Below are positions 1 through 8,205 of a stretch of DNA of 28,472 nucleotides, piece after piece; the stretch's first letter is position 1; each line of letters begins with the position of its first letter. Origin of the DNA: Bacillota bacterium (lineage in GTDB: Bacteria; Bacillota; Clostridia; Tissierellales; Sedimentibacteraceae); assembly GCA_023416855.1 (NCBI GenBank), contig JAEZGU010000244.1, forward strand, positions 1 to 28,472, in the 5' to 3' direction. A program made the position numbers and the translations under genes. The notes under the pieces were generated by a model. The model was given only the letters and a program-made list of their open reading frames with translations. It did no database searches and was not told where the DNA came from.

Positions 1-20
1 CTCTTAGTCTTACCTGTCTT

Positions 21-561
21 GTTTATAAACCCATTAAAATTTCTACTATTGTAGATTATAAACAATATGAGGGTAACGAACCATGTTTATAAACCCATTA
101 AAATTTCTACTATTGTAGATCTAAAAAGAACACCTTTACACCTCTATGTTTATAAACCCATTAAAATTTCTACTATTGTAGATTTCCACCAATACACTCT
201 GCAACTTTTTGTTTATAAACCCATTAAAATTTCTACTATTGTAGATTTCCATATATCGTATTGTGTCGTACTCGTTTATAAACCCATTAAAATTTCTACT
301 ATTGTAGATGGTTTTAAAGCATTTAATCGTTCACTTGTTTATAAACCCATTAAAATTTCTACTATTGTAGATCTAAAAAGAACACCTTTACACCTCTATG
401 TTTATAAACCCATTAAAATTTCTACTATTGTAGATACTAATGATGATAAGGAATATCTTTTAGTTTATAAACCCATTAAAATTTCTACTATTGTAGATAT
501 CCTCCATAGGCAGCACCATTATAGCGTTTATAAACCCATTAAAATTTCTACTGTCTTTCAT
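21..561 (+). CRISPR. Type V-A CRISPR array, 9 repeats and 8 spacers, truncated at left edge
   Basis: Eight identical 36-bp repeats start at 21, 85, 148, 211, 274, 337, 400 and 463; a ninth, degenerate copy lies at 526-561. Each begins GTTTATAAAC and ends TCTACTATTGTAGAT, whose TCTAC/GTAGA stem is the Cas12a crRNA handle. Spacers are 28 bp (57-84) then 27 bp each (121-147, 184-210, 247-273, 310-336, 373-399, 436-462, 499-525). The handle at the 3' end of the repeat, and the decayed repeat at the right end, both say transcription runs left to right with the leader to the left. Bases 1-20 are probably the end of another spacer, so the array continues out of the window. The spacers at 121-147 and 373-399 are identical. 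An open frame through the array exists only because repeat plus spacer is 63 bp; it is not a gene. Confidence 0.98.
526..561 (+). repeat. Degenerate terminal CRISPR repeat
   Basis: The first 27 bases match the other repeats exactly. The last nine differ (GTCTTTCAT in place of ATTGTAGAT), which removes the loop and the 3' arm of the Cas12a handle. Such decay is typical of the leader-distal end of an array. A pre-crRNA could probably not form a normal pseudoknot here, so the last spacer (499-525) should be the final functional crRNA. Confidence 0.93.
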
Positions 562-563
562 TA

Positions 564-605
564 AATATTGAGTTACAGTGTAGTTTAAATGGTATTTTCA
601 ATATT
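564..605. repeat. Inverted repeat just after the CRISPR array
   Basis: AATATTGA (564-571) and TCAATATT (598-605) are perfect 8-bp arms separated by 26 bases. The structure sits between the last repeat and the cas12a promoter. It has no T-tract and is AT-only apart from one pair, so it is at best a weak hairpin. No gene is seen between 562 and 733. Confidence 0.35.
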
Positions 606-631
606 AATATGTATTAAATGGGTACTTGTTG

Positions 632-660
632 TTGAATTGTTGGGCAATTTTCTATATAAT
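632..660 (+). promoter_or_regulatory. Predicted sigma-A promoter of cas12a
   Basis: TTGAAT (632-637), a 17-base spacer, then TATAAT (655-660). The start of transcription would fall near 667, giving a leader of about 67 bases before the ATG at 734. This suggests cas12a has its own promoter rather than depending only on read-through from the array. Confidence 0.7.
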
Positions 661-733
661 GGTGGTAAATACACATCTTGCGAAGCGCTGATATAGTAAG
701 AAAAAATATCTAATATTTAAAGGGGAAGGGTAT

Positions 734-3700
734 ATGAATAATTTTGTAAACGTTTATTCACAAAACAAAACGCTGAGATTTAGTTTAAAGCCAATTGGGA
801 ACACGTTACTGAATATTGAGCAGAATGGATTATTAAATGATGATAAAATAAGAAATGAGAACTACAAAAAAATTAAACCTTTACTTGACGGCTATCATAA
901 GCATTTTATTGAAAAATCACTTTCTAATTTTACACTTGATCATAATTTACTTACCGATTACTACGACCAATATAATTCTCCGATAGACATTAAAAAAGAA
1001 AAAAAATTTAAAGACAACTTTAATATTACAAAGGACAAGCTTAGAAAATCAATCGCAAAAAACTTTAAAATTGCAGATGAATTTAAGATTCTGGATAAAA
1101 AAGATTTAGTTGAAAAAGAATTGCTTTTATGGTTAGAAAAAAGTGATACACAAGAATATGAAGAAGAAAAAGAATTAATTAAATCATTTCATAAATTTAC
1201 GACATACTTTACTGGGTATAACGCTAATAGAGCAAATATGTATGTAGGTGATGAAAAGTCCACAGCAATAGCATACAGGATTATAGATGAAAATTTACCT
1301 ATATTTATTAATAATATTAGTGTGTACAACAAAATATTATTGAACATGAATAAAAATGAAATGCTATATGAATATAAAGATTTAGATGAGTTCTTAAGAA
1401 TTAATAAGGATTTATTTAATTTAGAAAATTTCAATAATACATTAACACAAAAGGGAATTGAAAATTATAATAAAGTTATTGGTGGTTTTACTCTTGAAGA
1501 TGGAACAAAAATAAAAGGTCTTAATGAATATTTAAATCTATATCAACAAGTAGTAAATATAAAACTTCCTAAGTTTAAAAAACTAAAAAAACAAATACTG
1601 AGTGATAGAACTGCAGTATCATTTTTGCCAGATAGTTTTGACAATGATTATGAAATGATAGATGCAATTAATGAATATTTTGAAGGACTTTATGAAATAG
1701 AAGTATCATATTCAAATGTACCTATAAATGTTGTTACTGAAATACAAAAACTTATGGAAGAAATAAACAGCTTTAAAGTTGACAAAATTTATATCCGCAA
1801 TGATAATGATAGCATTTCTACTATATCACAGAGAATTTTCTCGGATTATAGAGTATTGCAACAGTGCCTTGAAATGTATTATCCTGAGTTAGACGAAGAT
1901 TATAAAATTAAAGAAAAAAATAATAAAATTACAAAAAAATTATTAGATAATAAGGAAAGGTTCTTAAAGCAAGAATATTTTTCAATAAAATTACTTCAAG
2001 ATGCTGTAAATTTTGCATATAAAAAGGATTTAGATTACGTTAAAGAAGCATACACAAATACTTGCATTACTGATTATTTTAAAAACGTTAAGGTGTTAAA
2101 AAATGATTGTGAAAATAGTTATATTGAGTATTTAAGTAGCAAATATGATGCAGTAGTACCAATTCTTGATGAAAGAGAAAATTGTAGTATTTCTAAAGAA
2201 GACAAGAATAAAATAAAAGATTTACTTGATGCTATTAAACAATTAGTTTGGTTTTACAAGCCACTACAACTCAAAGGTGATGCGTACATTGGTGAACAAA
2301 TATTTTATTCTATTTTTGATGAATTATATAATTACTTAGATTTATCAACAAAATTATATGACAAGGTACGAAATTATTTAACTAAAAAGCCAGATGGAAG
2401 TAAAAGTTATAAATTGAACTTTGGAACTGCAGACTTGGCTAAAGGGTGGGATTTGAATAAAGAAAATGAGAGGTTGTGTATTATTCTTAGGAAAGAGGGG
2501 CTATATTACTTAGGGATTTTTAACAATAACAATAAACCAGTTATATTAAATTCAGAAACAGATGATGATTGTTATGAAAAGATGGAGTACAAATATTTTA
2601 AAGACGTTACTACTATGATACCAAAATGTAGTACTCAATTAAATGATGTTAAAGAGCATTTTTCAAATAATAATACAGACTTCATTTTACTTAATGATAA
2701 CTTCTCAAAACCATTAGAAATTTCTAAAGAAATTTATTTATTAAATAATCATAAATATGGAGATTACAAAAAGTTTCAAAAAGATTATTTAAAATCAACA
2801 AATGACATAGATGGTTACAATAAAGCGGTCGAAAAATGGATTGATTTCTGTATACGTTTTTTACAATCATATAAGAGTACGGAGATTTATGATCTTTCTC
2901 CGATTATGCCATATAATCAATTTAAATCGGTCGATTCTTTTTATAGTGAAGTAAATAAACTGCTTTATAATATATCGTTTGTTAAGGTTTCAGTTTCTCA
3001 TATACATAGTCTTATAGATCAAAATAAATTATACTTATTTCAGATTTATAATAAGGATTTTTCGCCATACAGTAAAGGTAAAGAGAACTTGCATACTATG
3101 TATTTTAAAGCATTGTTTGATGAAGGAAATCTTCAAGATGTTGTGTATAAGCTTAGCGGTGAAGCTGAAATATTTTTTAGACAAAAAGTGATTGAGCCCA
3201 AAATTACTCATCCAAAAGGACAGCCAATAGAATTAAAGAATCCTTATTTGCAGAGTGAAACAAGGACTTTTAATTATGATATAATCAAAGATAGACGTTA
3301 TGGGTATGATCATTTTTATTTTCATGTTCCAATTACATTAAATTTTAAGTCAGATAAATCAGAGGGTAGAACAAATATAAACACTATGGTTGCTGAGTAT
3401 TTAGTTGAAAGTGAAGATGTTAATATAATTGGTATAGATCGAGGTGAAAGAAACTTACTATATTTATCACTTATAAACCAAAATGGAGATGTAGTAACAG
3501 ATAGAAGTGGAAGACCAATTCAATACGATCTTAATACAATAGTTGGAAGTTATAACTCAACAGAAGATAAAAGGGTAGATTTTAAAACGCCTTATCACGA
3601 ACTTCTAAATAATAAAGAAATTAAGCGAAAAGAGCAAAGACAGAATTGGGATATCGCAGAAAATATCAAGGATTTAAAAGCGGGTTACCTTAGTCAAGTT

Positions 3701-4648
3701 GTTCATTTGATTTCTAAACTAATGGTTGAATACAATGCTATTGTTGTGCTTGAAGACTTAAATAGTGGATTTAAAAATAGTCGTAAGAAGGTAGAAAAGG
3801 GAGTTTATCAGCAATTTGAAATGGCATTAATAAAAAAATTAAATTACCTTGTCTTTAAAGATAAAGCACCCTATGAAATAGGTGGTCTATATAGAGCATT
3901 ACAACTTACAGATAAATTTAAAAGTTATAAAGAAATGTCAAATCAAAATGGTTTTGTGTTTTATGTTCCTTCTTGGAATACAAGTAAAATTGATCCGATG
4001 ACAGGTTTTGTAGATCTCTTGAAACCTAAATATGAGAATGTAAATAATAGCAAGGAACTTTTCAGTAAATTTGATAGAATAAGTTATAGTGCAGAAAATG
4101 ATTATTTTGAATTTGAGTTTAATTATAGTAATTTTACTCAAAAAGCAGAAGGCTCACGACTTGATTGGGTTGTTTGCACATTTGGAGAGCTACGCTATGC
4201 ATGGAATAAAAACCTTAATCAGAATCGTGGTGGACAAGAAAAAATTAATGTAACAGAAAGTATGAAGAGGCTATTTGATGATTTTTCTATTGATTATCAC
4301 AATGAAAACAATTTGATTGAAGCAATAACATCATGCAATGAATCTGCAATGCATAGACAATTAATTAGGTTATTAAGTATTGTCTTAAATATGAGATATA
4401 GTTGCAAAGAAGATGAAGAAGATTTTATTTTATCTCCTGTTGCTGATAATAATGGTGTGTTTTTCTGTAGTAAAAACGCTAACGTAAAATTACCTCAAGA
4501 TGCTGATGCAAATGGAGCCTATCATATAGCAAAGAAGGGACTACTTGTTATAAAGAAACTAAGAGAAACTGGAAAAGTCGATTGTAAAGTTTCAAATAAA
4601 GAGTGGTTAAATTTTGTGAGTAATGAGGGAATTCTTAATATACAATGA
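734..4648 (+). CDS. cas12a: CRISPR-associated endonuclease Cas12a (Cpf1)
   Basis: RNA-guided effector nuclease of type V-A systems; it processes its own crRNAs and cuts DNA with one RuvC site. The 1304 residues match the family's usual size (about 1200-1300). RuvC-I reads IGIDRGERNLLYLSL with D902, RuvC-II VVLEDLNSGFK with E1007, and RuvC-III DADANGAYHI with D1258, so all three acidic residues are kept. MIPKCSTQL, KLYLFQIYNKDFSPYSKG and NLHTMYFKALF are typical central family blocks. GEAEIFFRQKVIEPKITHP followed by YDIIKDRRY is the WED region used for crRNA processing, with the key His and Lys present. The Nuc-domain arginine is likely that in LNMRYS. The AGGGGAAGGG ribosome site at 721-730 fixes the ATG at 734. 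The gene lies downstream of a matching array, with a terminator behind it. No adaptation genes follow, and it appears intact. Confidence 0.98.
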   Translation: MNNFVNVYSQNKTLRFSLKPIGNTLLNIEQNGLLNDDKIRNENYKKIKPLLDGYHKHFIEKSLSNFTLDHNLLTDYYDQYNSPIDIKKEKKFKDNFNITKDKLRKSIAKNFKIADEFKILDKKDLVEKELLLWLEKSDTQEYEEEKELIKSFHKFTTYFTGYNANRANMYVGDEKSTAIAYRIIDENLPIFINNISVYNKILLNMNKNEMLYEYKDLDEFLRINKDLFNLENFNNTLTQKGIENYNKVIGGFTLEDGTKIKGLNEYLNLYQQVVNIKLPKFKKLKKQILSDRTAVSFLPDSFDNDYEMIDAINEYFEGLYEIEVSYSNVPINVVTEIQKLMEEINSFKVDKIYIRNDNDSISTISQRIFSDYRVLQQCLEMYYPELDEDYKIKEKNNKITKKLLDNKERFLKQEYFSIKLLQDAVNFAYKKDLDYVKEAYTNTCITDYFKNVKVLKNDCENSYIEYLSSKYDAVVPILDERENCSISKEDKNKIKDLLDAIKQLVWFYKPLQLKGDAYIGEQIFYSIFDELYNYLDLSTKLYDKVRNYLTKKPDGSKSYKLNFGTADLAKGWDLNKENERLCIILRKEGLYYLGIFNNNNKPVILNSETDDDCYEKMEYKYFKDVTTMIPKCSTQLNDVKEHFSNNNTDFILLNDNFSKPLEISKEIYLLNNHKYGDYKKFQKDYLKSTNDIDGYNKAVEKWIDFCIRFLQSYKSTEIYDLSPIMPYNQFKSVDSFYSEVNKLLYNISFVKVSVSHIHSLIDQNKLYLFQIYNKDFSPYSKGKENLHTMYFKALFDEGNLQDVVYKLSGEAEIFFRQKVIEPKITHPKGQPIELKNPYLQSETRTFNYDIIKDRRYGYDHFYFHVPITLNFKSDKSEGRTNINTMVAEYLVESEDVNIIGIDRGERNLLYLSLINQNGDVVTDRSGRPIQYDLNTIVGSYNSTEDKRVDFKTPYHELLNNKEIKRKEQRQNWDIAENIKDLKAGYLSQVVHLISKLMVEYNAIVVLEDLNSGFKNSRKKVEKGVYQQFEMALIKKLNYLVFKDKAPYEIGGLYRALQLTDKFKSYKEMSNQNGFVFYVPSWNTSKIDPMTGFVDLLKPKYENVNNSKELFSKFDRISYSAENDYFEFEFNYSNFTQKAEGSRLDWVVCTFGELRYAWNKNLNQNRGGQEKINVTESMKRLFDDFSIDYHNENNLIEAITSCNESAMHRQLIRLLSIVLNMRYSCKEDEEDFILSPVADNNGVFFCSKNANVKLPQDADANGAYHIAKKGLLVIKKLRETGKVDCKVSNKEWLNFVSNEGILNIQ

Positions 4649-4724
4649 TATCATATATTGTAGTATAAGTTATTTTTACACCAATATAGATAGAGTTATG
4701 TAATTTCCTATTATGTATAATATG

Positions 4725-4756
4725 GGGCTTATCTGAAAAAGAGTAAGCCCTTTTTT
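4725..4756 (+). terminator. Rho-independent terminator of cas12a
   Basis: GGGCTTA (4725-4731) pairs with TAAGCCC (4744-4750), followed at once by six T. It lies 76 bases after the cas12a stop and before the convergent minus-strand gene ending at 4783. The T-tract favours the plus strand. Confidence 0.85.
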
Positions 4757-4782
4757 ATAATGATTATATAATATAACAGATC

Positions 4783-5307
4783 TTATGCCCTTTCTCTTTT
4801 AGCCCTCAAATATGCCTTTATGGTATAAATTAAAGTTGGAATAAAGATTAGCTGTATTATAATTCCCGGTATACCGGTTATTATTGCTCCCTTTACAAAT
4901 AGAACGGGATTCATTTTTACACCGAAAAACTGAACTAACGCTGCTACTGTTATGCCTGCTGCTATTCTTCCTGTTATCATGGAAATAATTAAAGAAGGAA
5001 TAATTGATAGGTTTAACTTTCTTGTAGTTAGTGAAGCAGTTAACCCGTATGTTCCTAATTCAAATGCCATAATTATAGCCATAGGAAACATTACAGGCAT
5101 ACCAGTTAACATTCCACTTATAACAGGTGTAGTTATACCTAACAACAAGGCTAATTGAGGAGATAACAAAAAACCTCCAATTAAAACAGGTATATGCATT
5201 GGTAATGCAATCGGACCTGTCAGACTGAACATATGAAATACCATAGGTAATAAGATTCCTGATGCTAATAGTAAGCCGCTTAATATCATTTCTTTTGTTT
5301 TATTCAC
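4783..5307 (-). CDS. ECF transporter S component (substrate-binding membrane subunit)
   Basis: Small integral membrane protein, 174 residues, with about six hydrophobic segments and basic ends (the tail reads AYLRAKRERA). The run SLTGPIALPMHIPVLIGGF followed by LLSPQLALLLGITTPV is characteristic of S components of energy-coupling-factor transporters, which capture vitamins or related small molecules and share a common EcfA-EcfA'-EcfT energising module. That module is not in the window, as expected for a group II (solitary) S component. The substrate cannot be told from this sequence, and no vitamin riboswitch was recognised in its 5' region. The start is taken as GTG at 5307 because GGAGG (5317-5313) lies five bases upstream; a TTG at 5319 would sit inside that ribosome site. 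It is convergent with cas12a and divergent from the B3/4 gene. Confidence 0.82.
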   Translation of the reverse strand: MNKTKEMILSGLLLASGILLPMVFHMFSLTGPIALPMHIPVLIGGFLLSPQLALLLGITTPVISGMLTGMPVMFPMAIIMAFELGTYGLTASLTTRKLNLSIIPSLIISMITGRIAAGITVAALVQFFGVKMNPVLFVKGAIITGIPGIIIQLIFIPTLIYTIKAYLRAKRERA

Positions 5308-5342
5308 TTTTTCCTCCAAATTTAAAAAAACTCACAAATATT

Positions 5343-5371
5343 ATCATAAAGAATTTTTATATAATTTGCAA
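5343..5371 (-). promoter_or_regulatory. Predicted promoter of the ECF S-component gene
   Basis: On the minus strand TTGCAA (5371-5366), a 17-base spacer and TATGAT (5348-5343). The start would be near 5336, giving a leader of roughly 30 bases. Confidence 0.6.
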
Positions 5372-5454
5372 TTATTTTTATGATTATAAAGTTATTGATT
5401 TAATATTACGAAAGGTTAATATTTATAATTTTAATGGTAATGATTTGCCAATGG

Positions 5455-5463
5455 TGTTATAAT
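5455..5463 (+). promoter_or_regulatory. Predicted extended -10 promoter of the B3/4-domain gene
   Basis: TGT followed by TATAAT (5458-5463) is an extended -10 element with no clear -35. Transcription would begin near 5470. This rules out the in-frame TTG at 5463 as a start, because it overlaps the -10 box. Confidence 0.5.
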
Positions 5464-5489
5464 TGGAAAAAAGTAAAAAGGGTGATGAT

Positions 5490-6191
5490 ATGAAATATAC
5501 AATAGACAAATCGATTTTTGAATTAAATACTAATATAAAGTTTGGAATATTGGTGGGTAATAATATCAAAAATTTTGAAACAACACCTAAAGATGAAGAG
5601 AGATTAAGAAAAGCTGAAGAAAGATTGAGAGAGGAAATAGCACCTGAAGAACTAAGAAGCTTACATAACATAGCATTATGCAGAGATGTCATGTTAAGGT
5701 CTGGAATCAATCCAAATAAATATCCTCCATCTGTAGAGGCAATGTTTAAAAGAATAATTAAAGGTGGACAGTTACCTATTATAAATGCATTAGTTGATTT
5801 ATGTAATGCAATATCTATTGAAAATGGTATATCTCTTGGAGGGCATGATTTAGCAGATATTTATGATGATTTAGAGGTTCGTTATAGCAGAAAAGGCGAT
5901 GTTTTTTTGCCTTTTGGATCAGATGTATATGAAGATGTACAAGAAGGTGAGCTAATTTTTGCAAGTGACAATAAAGTTCAGACTTTAAAATGGATTTGGA
6001 GACAAAGTGAATTAGGGAAAGTGACTATAGATAGTAAGAATGTATTTTTTCAGCTTGTTGGATTTGAATATGAAGAAGGATCATCTTTGTATAAAGCAAT
6101 GGAAGAAATAGAAGATATAATAATAAACAGGTTTAATGGAAGCTGTAAAAAGTATTTAGTAGATATTGATAATTCTTCGATAGAATTTTAG
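5490..6191 (+). CDS. Stand-alone B3/4 (tRNA-binding/editing-like) domain protein
   Basis: A 233-residue soluble protein with the fold used as the B3/B4 editing module of bacterial phenylalanyl-tRNA synthetase beta chains. Seen: an N-terminal stretch of about 80 residues with a charged helix (DEERLRKAEERLREE), then YPPSVEAMFKRI, LPIINALVDLCNAISIE and GGHDLADI, the hallmark of free-standing B3/4 proteins, and a C-terminal half including GELIFASDN and LKWIWRQ. Family knowledge suggests RNA or aminoacyl-tRNA handling, but the role of the stand-alone group is not established. ATG at 5490 is preferred for its AAGGGTG ribosome site six bases upstream. It has its own extended -10 promoter and is followed by a hairpin overlapping the stop. 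No membrane segment or signal peptide. Confidence 0.85.
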   Translation: MKYTIDKSIFELNTNIKFGILVGNNIKNFETTPKDEERLRKAEERLREEIAPEELRSLHNIALCRDVMLRSGINPNKYPPSVEAMFKRIIKGGQLPIINALVDLCNAISIENGISLGGHDLADIYDDLEVRYSRKGDVFLPFGSDVYEDVQEGELIFASDNKVQTLKWIWRQSELGKVTIDSKNVFFQLVGFEYEEGSSLYKAMEEIEDIIINRFNGSCKKYLVDIDNSSIEF

Positions 6192-6210
6192 TAAGGAATA
6201 ATTACTAAAA
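6186..6210 (+). repeat. AT-rich hairpin overlapping the B3/4 stop codon
   Basis: TTTTAGTAA (6186-6194) and TTACTAAAA (6202-6210) form a perfect 9-bp stem with a 7-base loop. It has no clean T-tract. It may be a weak terminator, or an operator-like palindrome just upstream of the next promoter. Confidence 0.4.
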
Positions 6211-6222
6211 ATTAATTTATTA

Positions 6223-6231
6223 TGATATAAT
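6223..6231 (+). promoter_or_regulatory. Predicted extended -10 promoter of the ABC-F gene
   Basis: TGA then TATAAT (6226-6231), 30 bases before the ATG at 6261. A poor -35 (TTACTA, 6202-6207, 18-base spacer) lies in the right arm of the hairpin at 6186-6210. Confidence 0.5.
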
Positions 6232-6260
6232 ACTTTTTATATTATTGAAAGGTAGTAACT

Positions 6261-8057
6261 ATGATTTTAACACTTGAAAACATAACAAAAAGCTTTAGTG
6301 AAAAAATATTATTAGATAATGTTAGCTTATATATAAATGATAATGACAAAATTGGAATTGTTGGTGTTAATGGTACTGGGAAATCAACACTCCTTAAAAT
6401 TGCAACTCAGTTAGATGAGCCAGATAAGGGTAAAGTAATTTTAAGCAATGGTGTTAAAATTGGATATTTACGACAGACTCCAGAATTTGAAAAAAGTGTA
6501 TCAGTTTTAGAACAGGTTTTTATTAATGCAATCTCTGAAACTAAGTTGATCATGGAATATGAAGCAAAGTCAATACTTAATAAGCTTGGAATCACAGAAC
6601 ATGACAAAAACGTAGATTTGCTTTCTGTTGGGCAAAAGAAAAGAGTTGCTATTGCAAGTGTATTGGTTAATCCTTGCGAACTTTTAATCCTTGATGAGCC
6701 AACAAACCATTTGGATAATGATATGATTGCTTGGCTTGAAAATTATTTGATAAGATATAGGGGTGCCTTATTGATGGTAACCCATGATAGGTATTTTTTG
6801 GACAGAGTTTCAAATAGAATTGTAGAGCTTCATAAGGGAAATATTTTTTCTCACGAAGGTAATTATTCTAAGTATTTGGAGTTGAAAGCTTATCGAGAAG
6901 ATATGGAAGTTAGTACTGAGAGAAAAAAACAAGCATTATATAAAAAAGAGCTTGCTTGGATACAAAGAGGTGCAAGAGCAAGAGGCACAAAAGCAAAGGG
7001 CAGAATTCAGGAGTTTGAAAAGCTAAGGGACGAATTGGGAACTGAGGTAGATGAAAAGCTTGAGCTTAGCTCTGTTTCTTCTCGTCTTGGTAAAAAAACC
7101 ATAGAAATTAAGAGGATATCAAAAAGCTATGGGAATAAGGTAATTGTTAAAAATTTTGAATATAATGTTTTGAGAAATGCAAGAATTGGTATAATAGGTA
7201 GTAACGGTGCAGGGAAATCAACCCTATTAAATATTATTGCAGGCCGATTAAATCCTGATAGTGGACTTGTTGATATAGGAAGCACAGTGAAGCTTGGATA
7301 TTTTTCTCAAGAATCTGAAGAAATTGATGAAAATCTCAGAGTAATTGATTATATAAAAAATATTGCAGAAATAGTTGAAACAAAGGACGGGAAAATTACT
7401 GCTACGCAAATGTTGGAAAAATTTCTTTTTACTACGGATGTTCAATATAATACAATATTTAGATTGTCTGGTGGCGAAAGAAGAAGGTTGTTTTTATTAA
7501 GCATTTTGATGAAAGCACCAAATATTTTGCTGTTGGATGAGCCAACCAATGACTTGGATATAGAAACTCTTACTATTTTAGAGGATTATTTGGAAAGCTT
7601 TGATGGTGCAGTCATAACTGTATCCCATGACAGATATTTTCTTGATAAGGTTGTAAATACAATATTAGAGTTGCCGGGAGACAATACGGGTATAGTTAAA
7701 GAATACAACGGTGGATATTCTGATCACATTGCAATAAGAAATTTAGAAGAACAAAACATAAGCAATAGTAAACAAAAAGAAGAAAAGAAAGACATAGAAA
7801 TAAGGGGAAAACCTAAAAAGCTTAAGTTTTCATATAAAGAAGAGAAAGAATATGAAACTATAGATGAAGATATTGCAAATTTGGAAGCAAAAATTGCTGA
7901 ATATGATAAGCAGCTTGAAAAACATTCAACTGATTATGTCAAGCTTCAGGAGTTAATGGATAAAAAACAAAATGCAGAAGATCAGCTTGAGGAAAAAATG
8001 TGTAGATGGGTATATTTAAATGACCTAGCTGAAAAAATCAAAAGTCAGAAAAATTAA
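6261..8057 (+). CDS. ABC-F family ATPase, Uup/YfmR-like
   Basis: A 598-residue soluble protein with two tandem ATP-binding cassettes and no membrane segments, as in ABC-F ribosome-associated translation factors. Cassette 1 has Walker A GVNGTGKST (residues 35-43), signature LLSVGQKKRVAIA and Walker B LLILDEPTNHLD. Cassette 2 has GSNGAGKST, LSGGERRRLFLLS and LLLDEPTNDLD. The inter-cassette linker contains WIQRGARARGTKAKGR, like Uup. The C-terminal 80 residues form the coiled coil typical of Uup/YfmR (KKLKFSYKEEKEYE onward). Family members relieve stalled ribosomes; resistance-type ABC-F proteins are a less likely alternative because the Uup-type C-terminus is present. The first signature has Val where most have Gly (LSVGQ). 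Ribosome site GAAAGG is at 6247-6252. It is probably monocistronic. Confidence 0.93.
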   Translation: MILTLENITKSFSEKILLDNVSLYINDNDKIGIVGVNGTGKSTLLKIATQLDEPDKGKVILSNGVKIGYLRQTPEFEKSVSVLEQVFINAISETKLIMEYEAKSILNKLGITEHDKNVDLLSVGQKKRVAIASVLVNPCELLILDEPTNHLDNDMIAWLENYLIRYRGALLMVTHDRYFLDRVSNRIVELHKGNIFSHEGNYSKYLELKAYREDMEVSTERKKQALYKKELAWIQRGARARGTKAKGRIQEFEKLRDELGTEVDEKLELSSVSSRLGKKTIEIKRISKSYGNKVIVKNFEYNVLRNARIGIIGSNGAGKSTLLNIIAGRLNPDSGLVDIGSTVKLGYFSQESEEIDENLRVIDYIKNIAEIVETKDGKITATQMLEKFLFTTDVQYNTIFRLSGGERRRLFLLSILMKAPNILLLDEPTNDLDIETLTILEDYLESFDGAVITVSHDRYFLDKVVNTILELPGDNTGIVKEYNGGYSDHIAIRNLEEQNISNSKQKEEKKDIEIRGKPKKLKFSYKEEKEYETIDEDIANLEAKIAEYDKQLEKHSTDYVKLQELMDKKQNAEDQLEEKMCRWVYLNDLAEKIKSQKN

Positions 8058-8072
8058 AAATAGTATTATTTC

Positions 8073-8101
8073 TTGACTTTGTAATTTGTTTTATATATTA
8101 T
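8073..8101 (+). promoter_or_regulatory. Predicted sigma-A promoter of the c-di-GMP operon
   Basis: TTGACT (8073-8078), a 17-base spacer and TATTAT (8096-8101). Transcription would start near 8108, about 15 bases before the riboswitch aptamer. Confidence 0.7.
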
Positions 8102-8122
8102 AGGTAATATGTAAAAATATAG

Positions 8123-8205
8123 CAAATTGAATGGGAACAGTGAAGTATATCCTTTATTTTGGGCACTTAGGTATATGGAGTTAGTAGTGCAACCGACCGG
8201 CAATT
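8123..8205 (+). promoter_or_regulatory. Cyclic-di-GMP-II riboswitch aptamer
   Basis: The core TTGGGCACTT (8159-8168), GAGTTAGTAGTGCAACCGA (8179-8197) and an upstream GGGAACAGTGAAG (8133-8145) match what I recall of the class II c-di-GMP aptamer from Clostridium, including its conserved GTAGTGCAACCGACC end. GCACT (8163-8167) pairs with AGTGC (8186-8190). An outer stem is likely formed by AATTG (8125-8129) with CAATT (8201-8205), plus GG with CC nearer the core. It lies in the 5' leader of an operon that ends with a diguanylate cyclase, which fits feedback by the product. The match is from memory of the consensus; a covariance-model search would settle it. Confidence 0.9.

Noticed and set aside
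57..525. Self-targeting spacers matching genes in this window
   Set aside because: By eye no spacer matched either strand of the remaining sequence. A full search could not be run.
67..564. A 165-codon open frame with a repeated VYKPIKISTIVD motif
   Set aside because: It is the CRISPR array read in frame. Repeat plus spacer is 63 bp, divisible by three, so the frame stays open. There is no ribosome site and no protein-like variation.
6261..8057. Antibiotic-resistance ABC-F (Vga/Lsa/Msr type)
   Set aside because: The Uup-type linker and long C-terminal coiled coil, and absence of a leader peptide or attenuator, favour a housekeeping Uup/YfmR-like factor.
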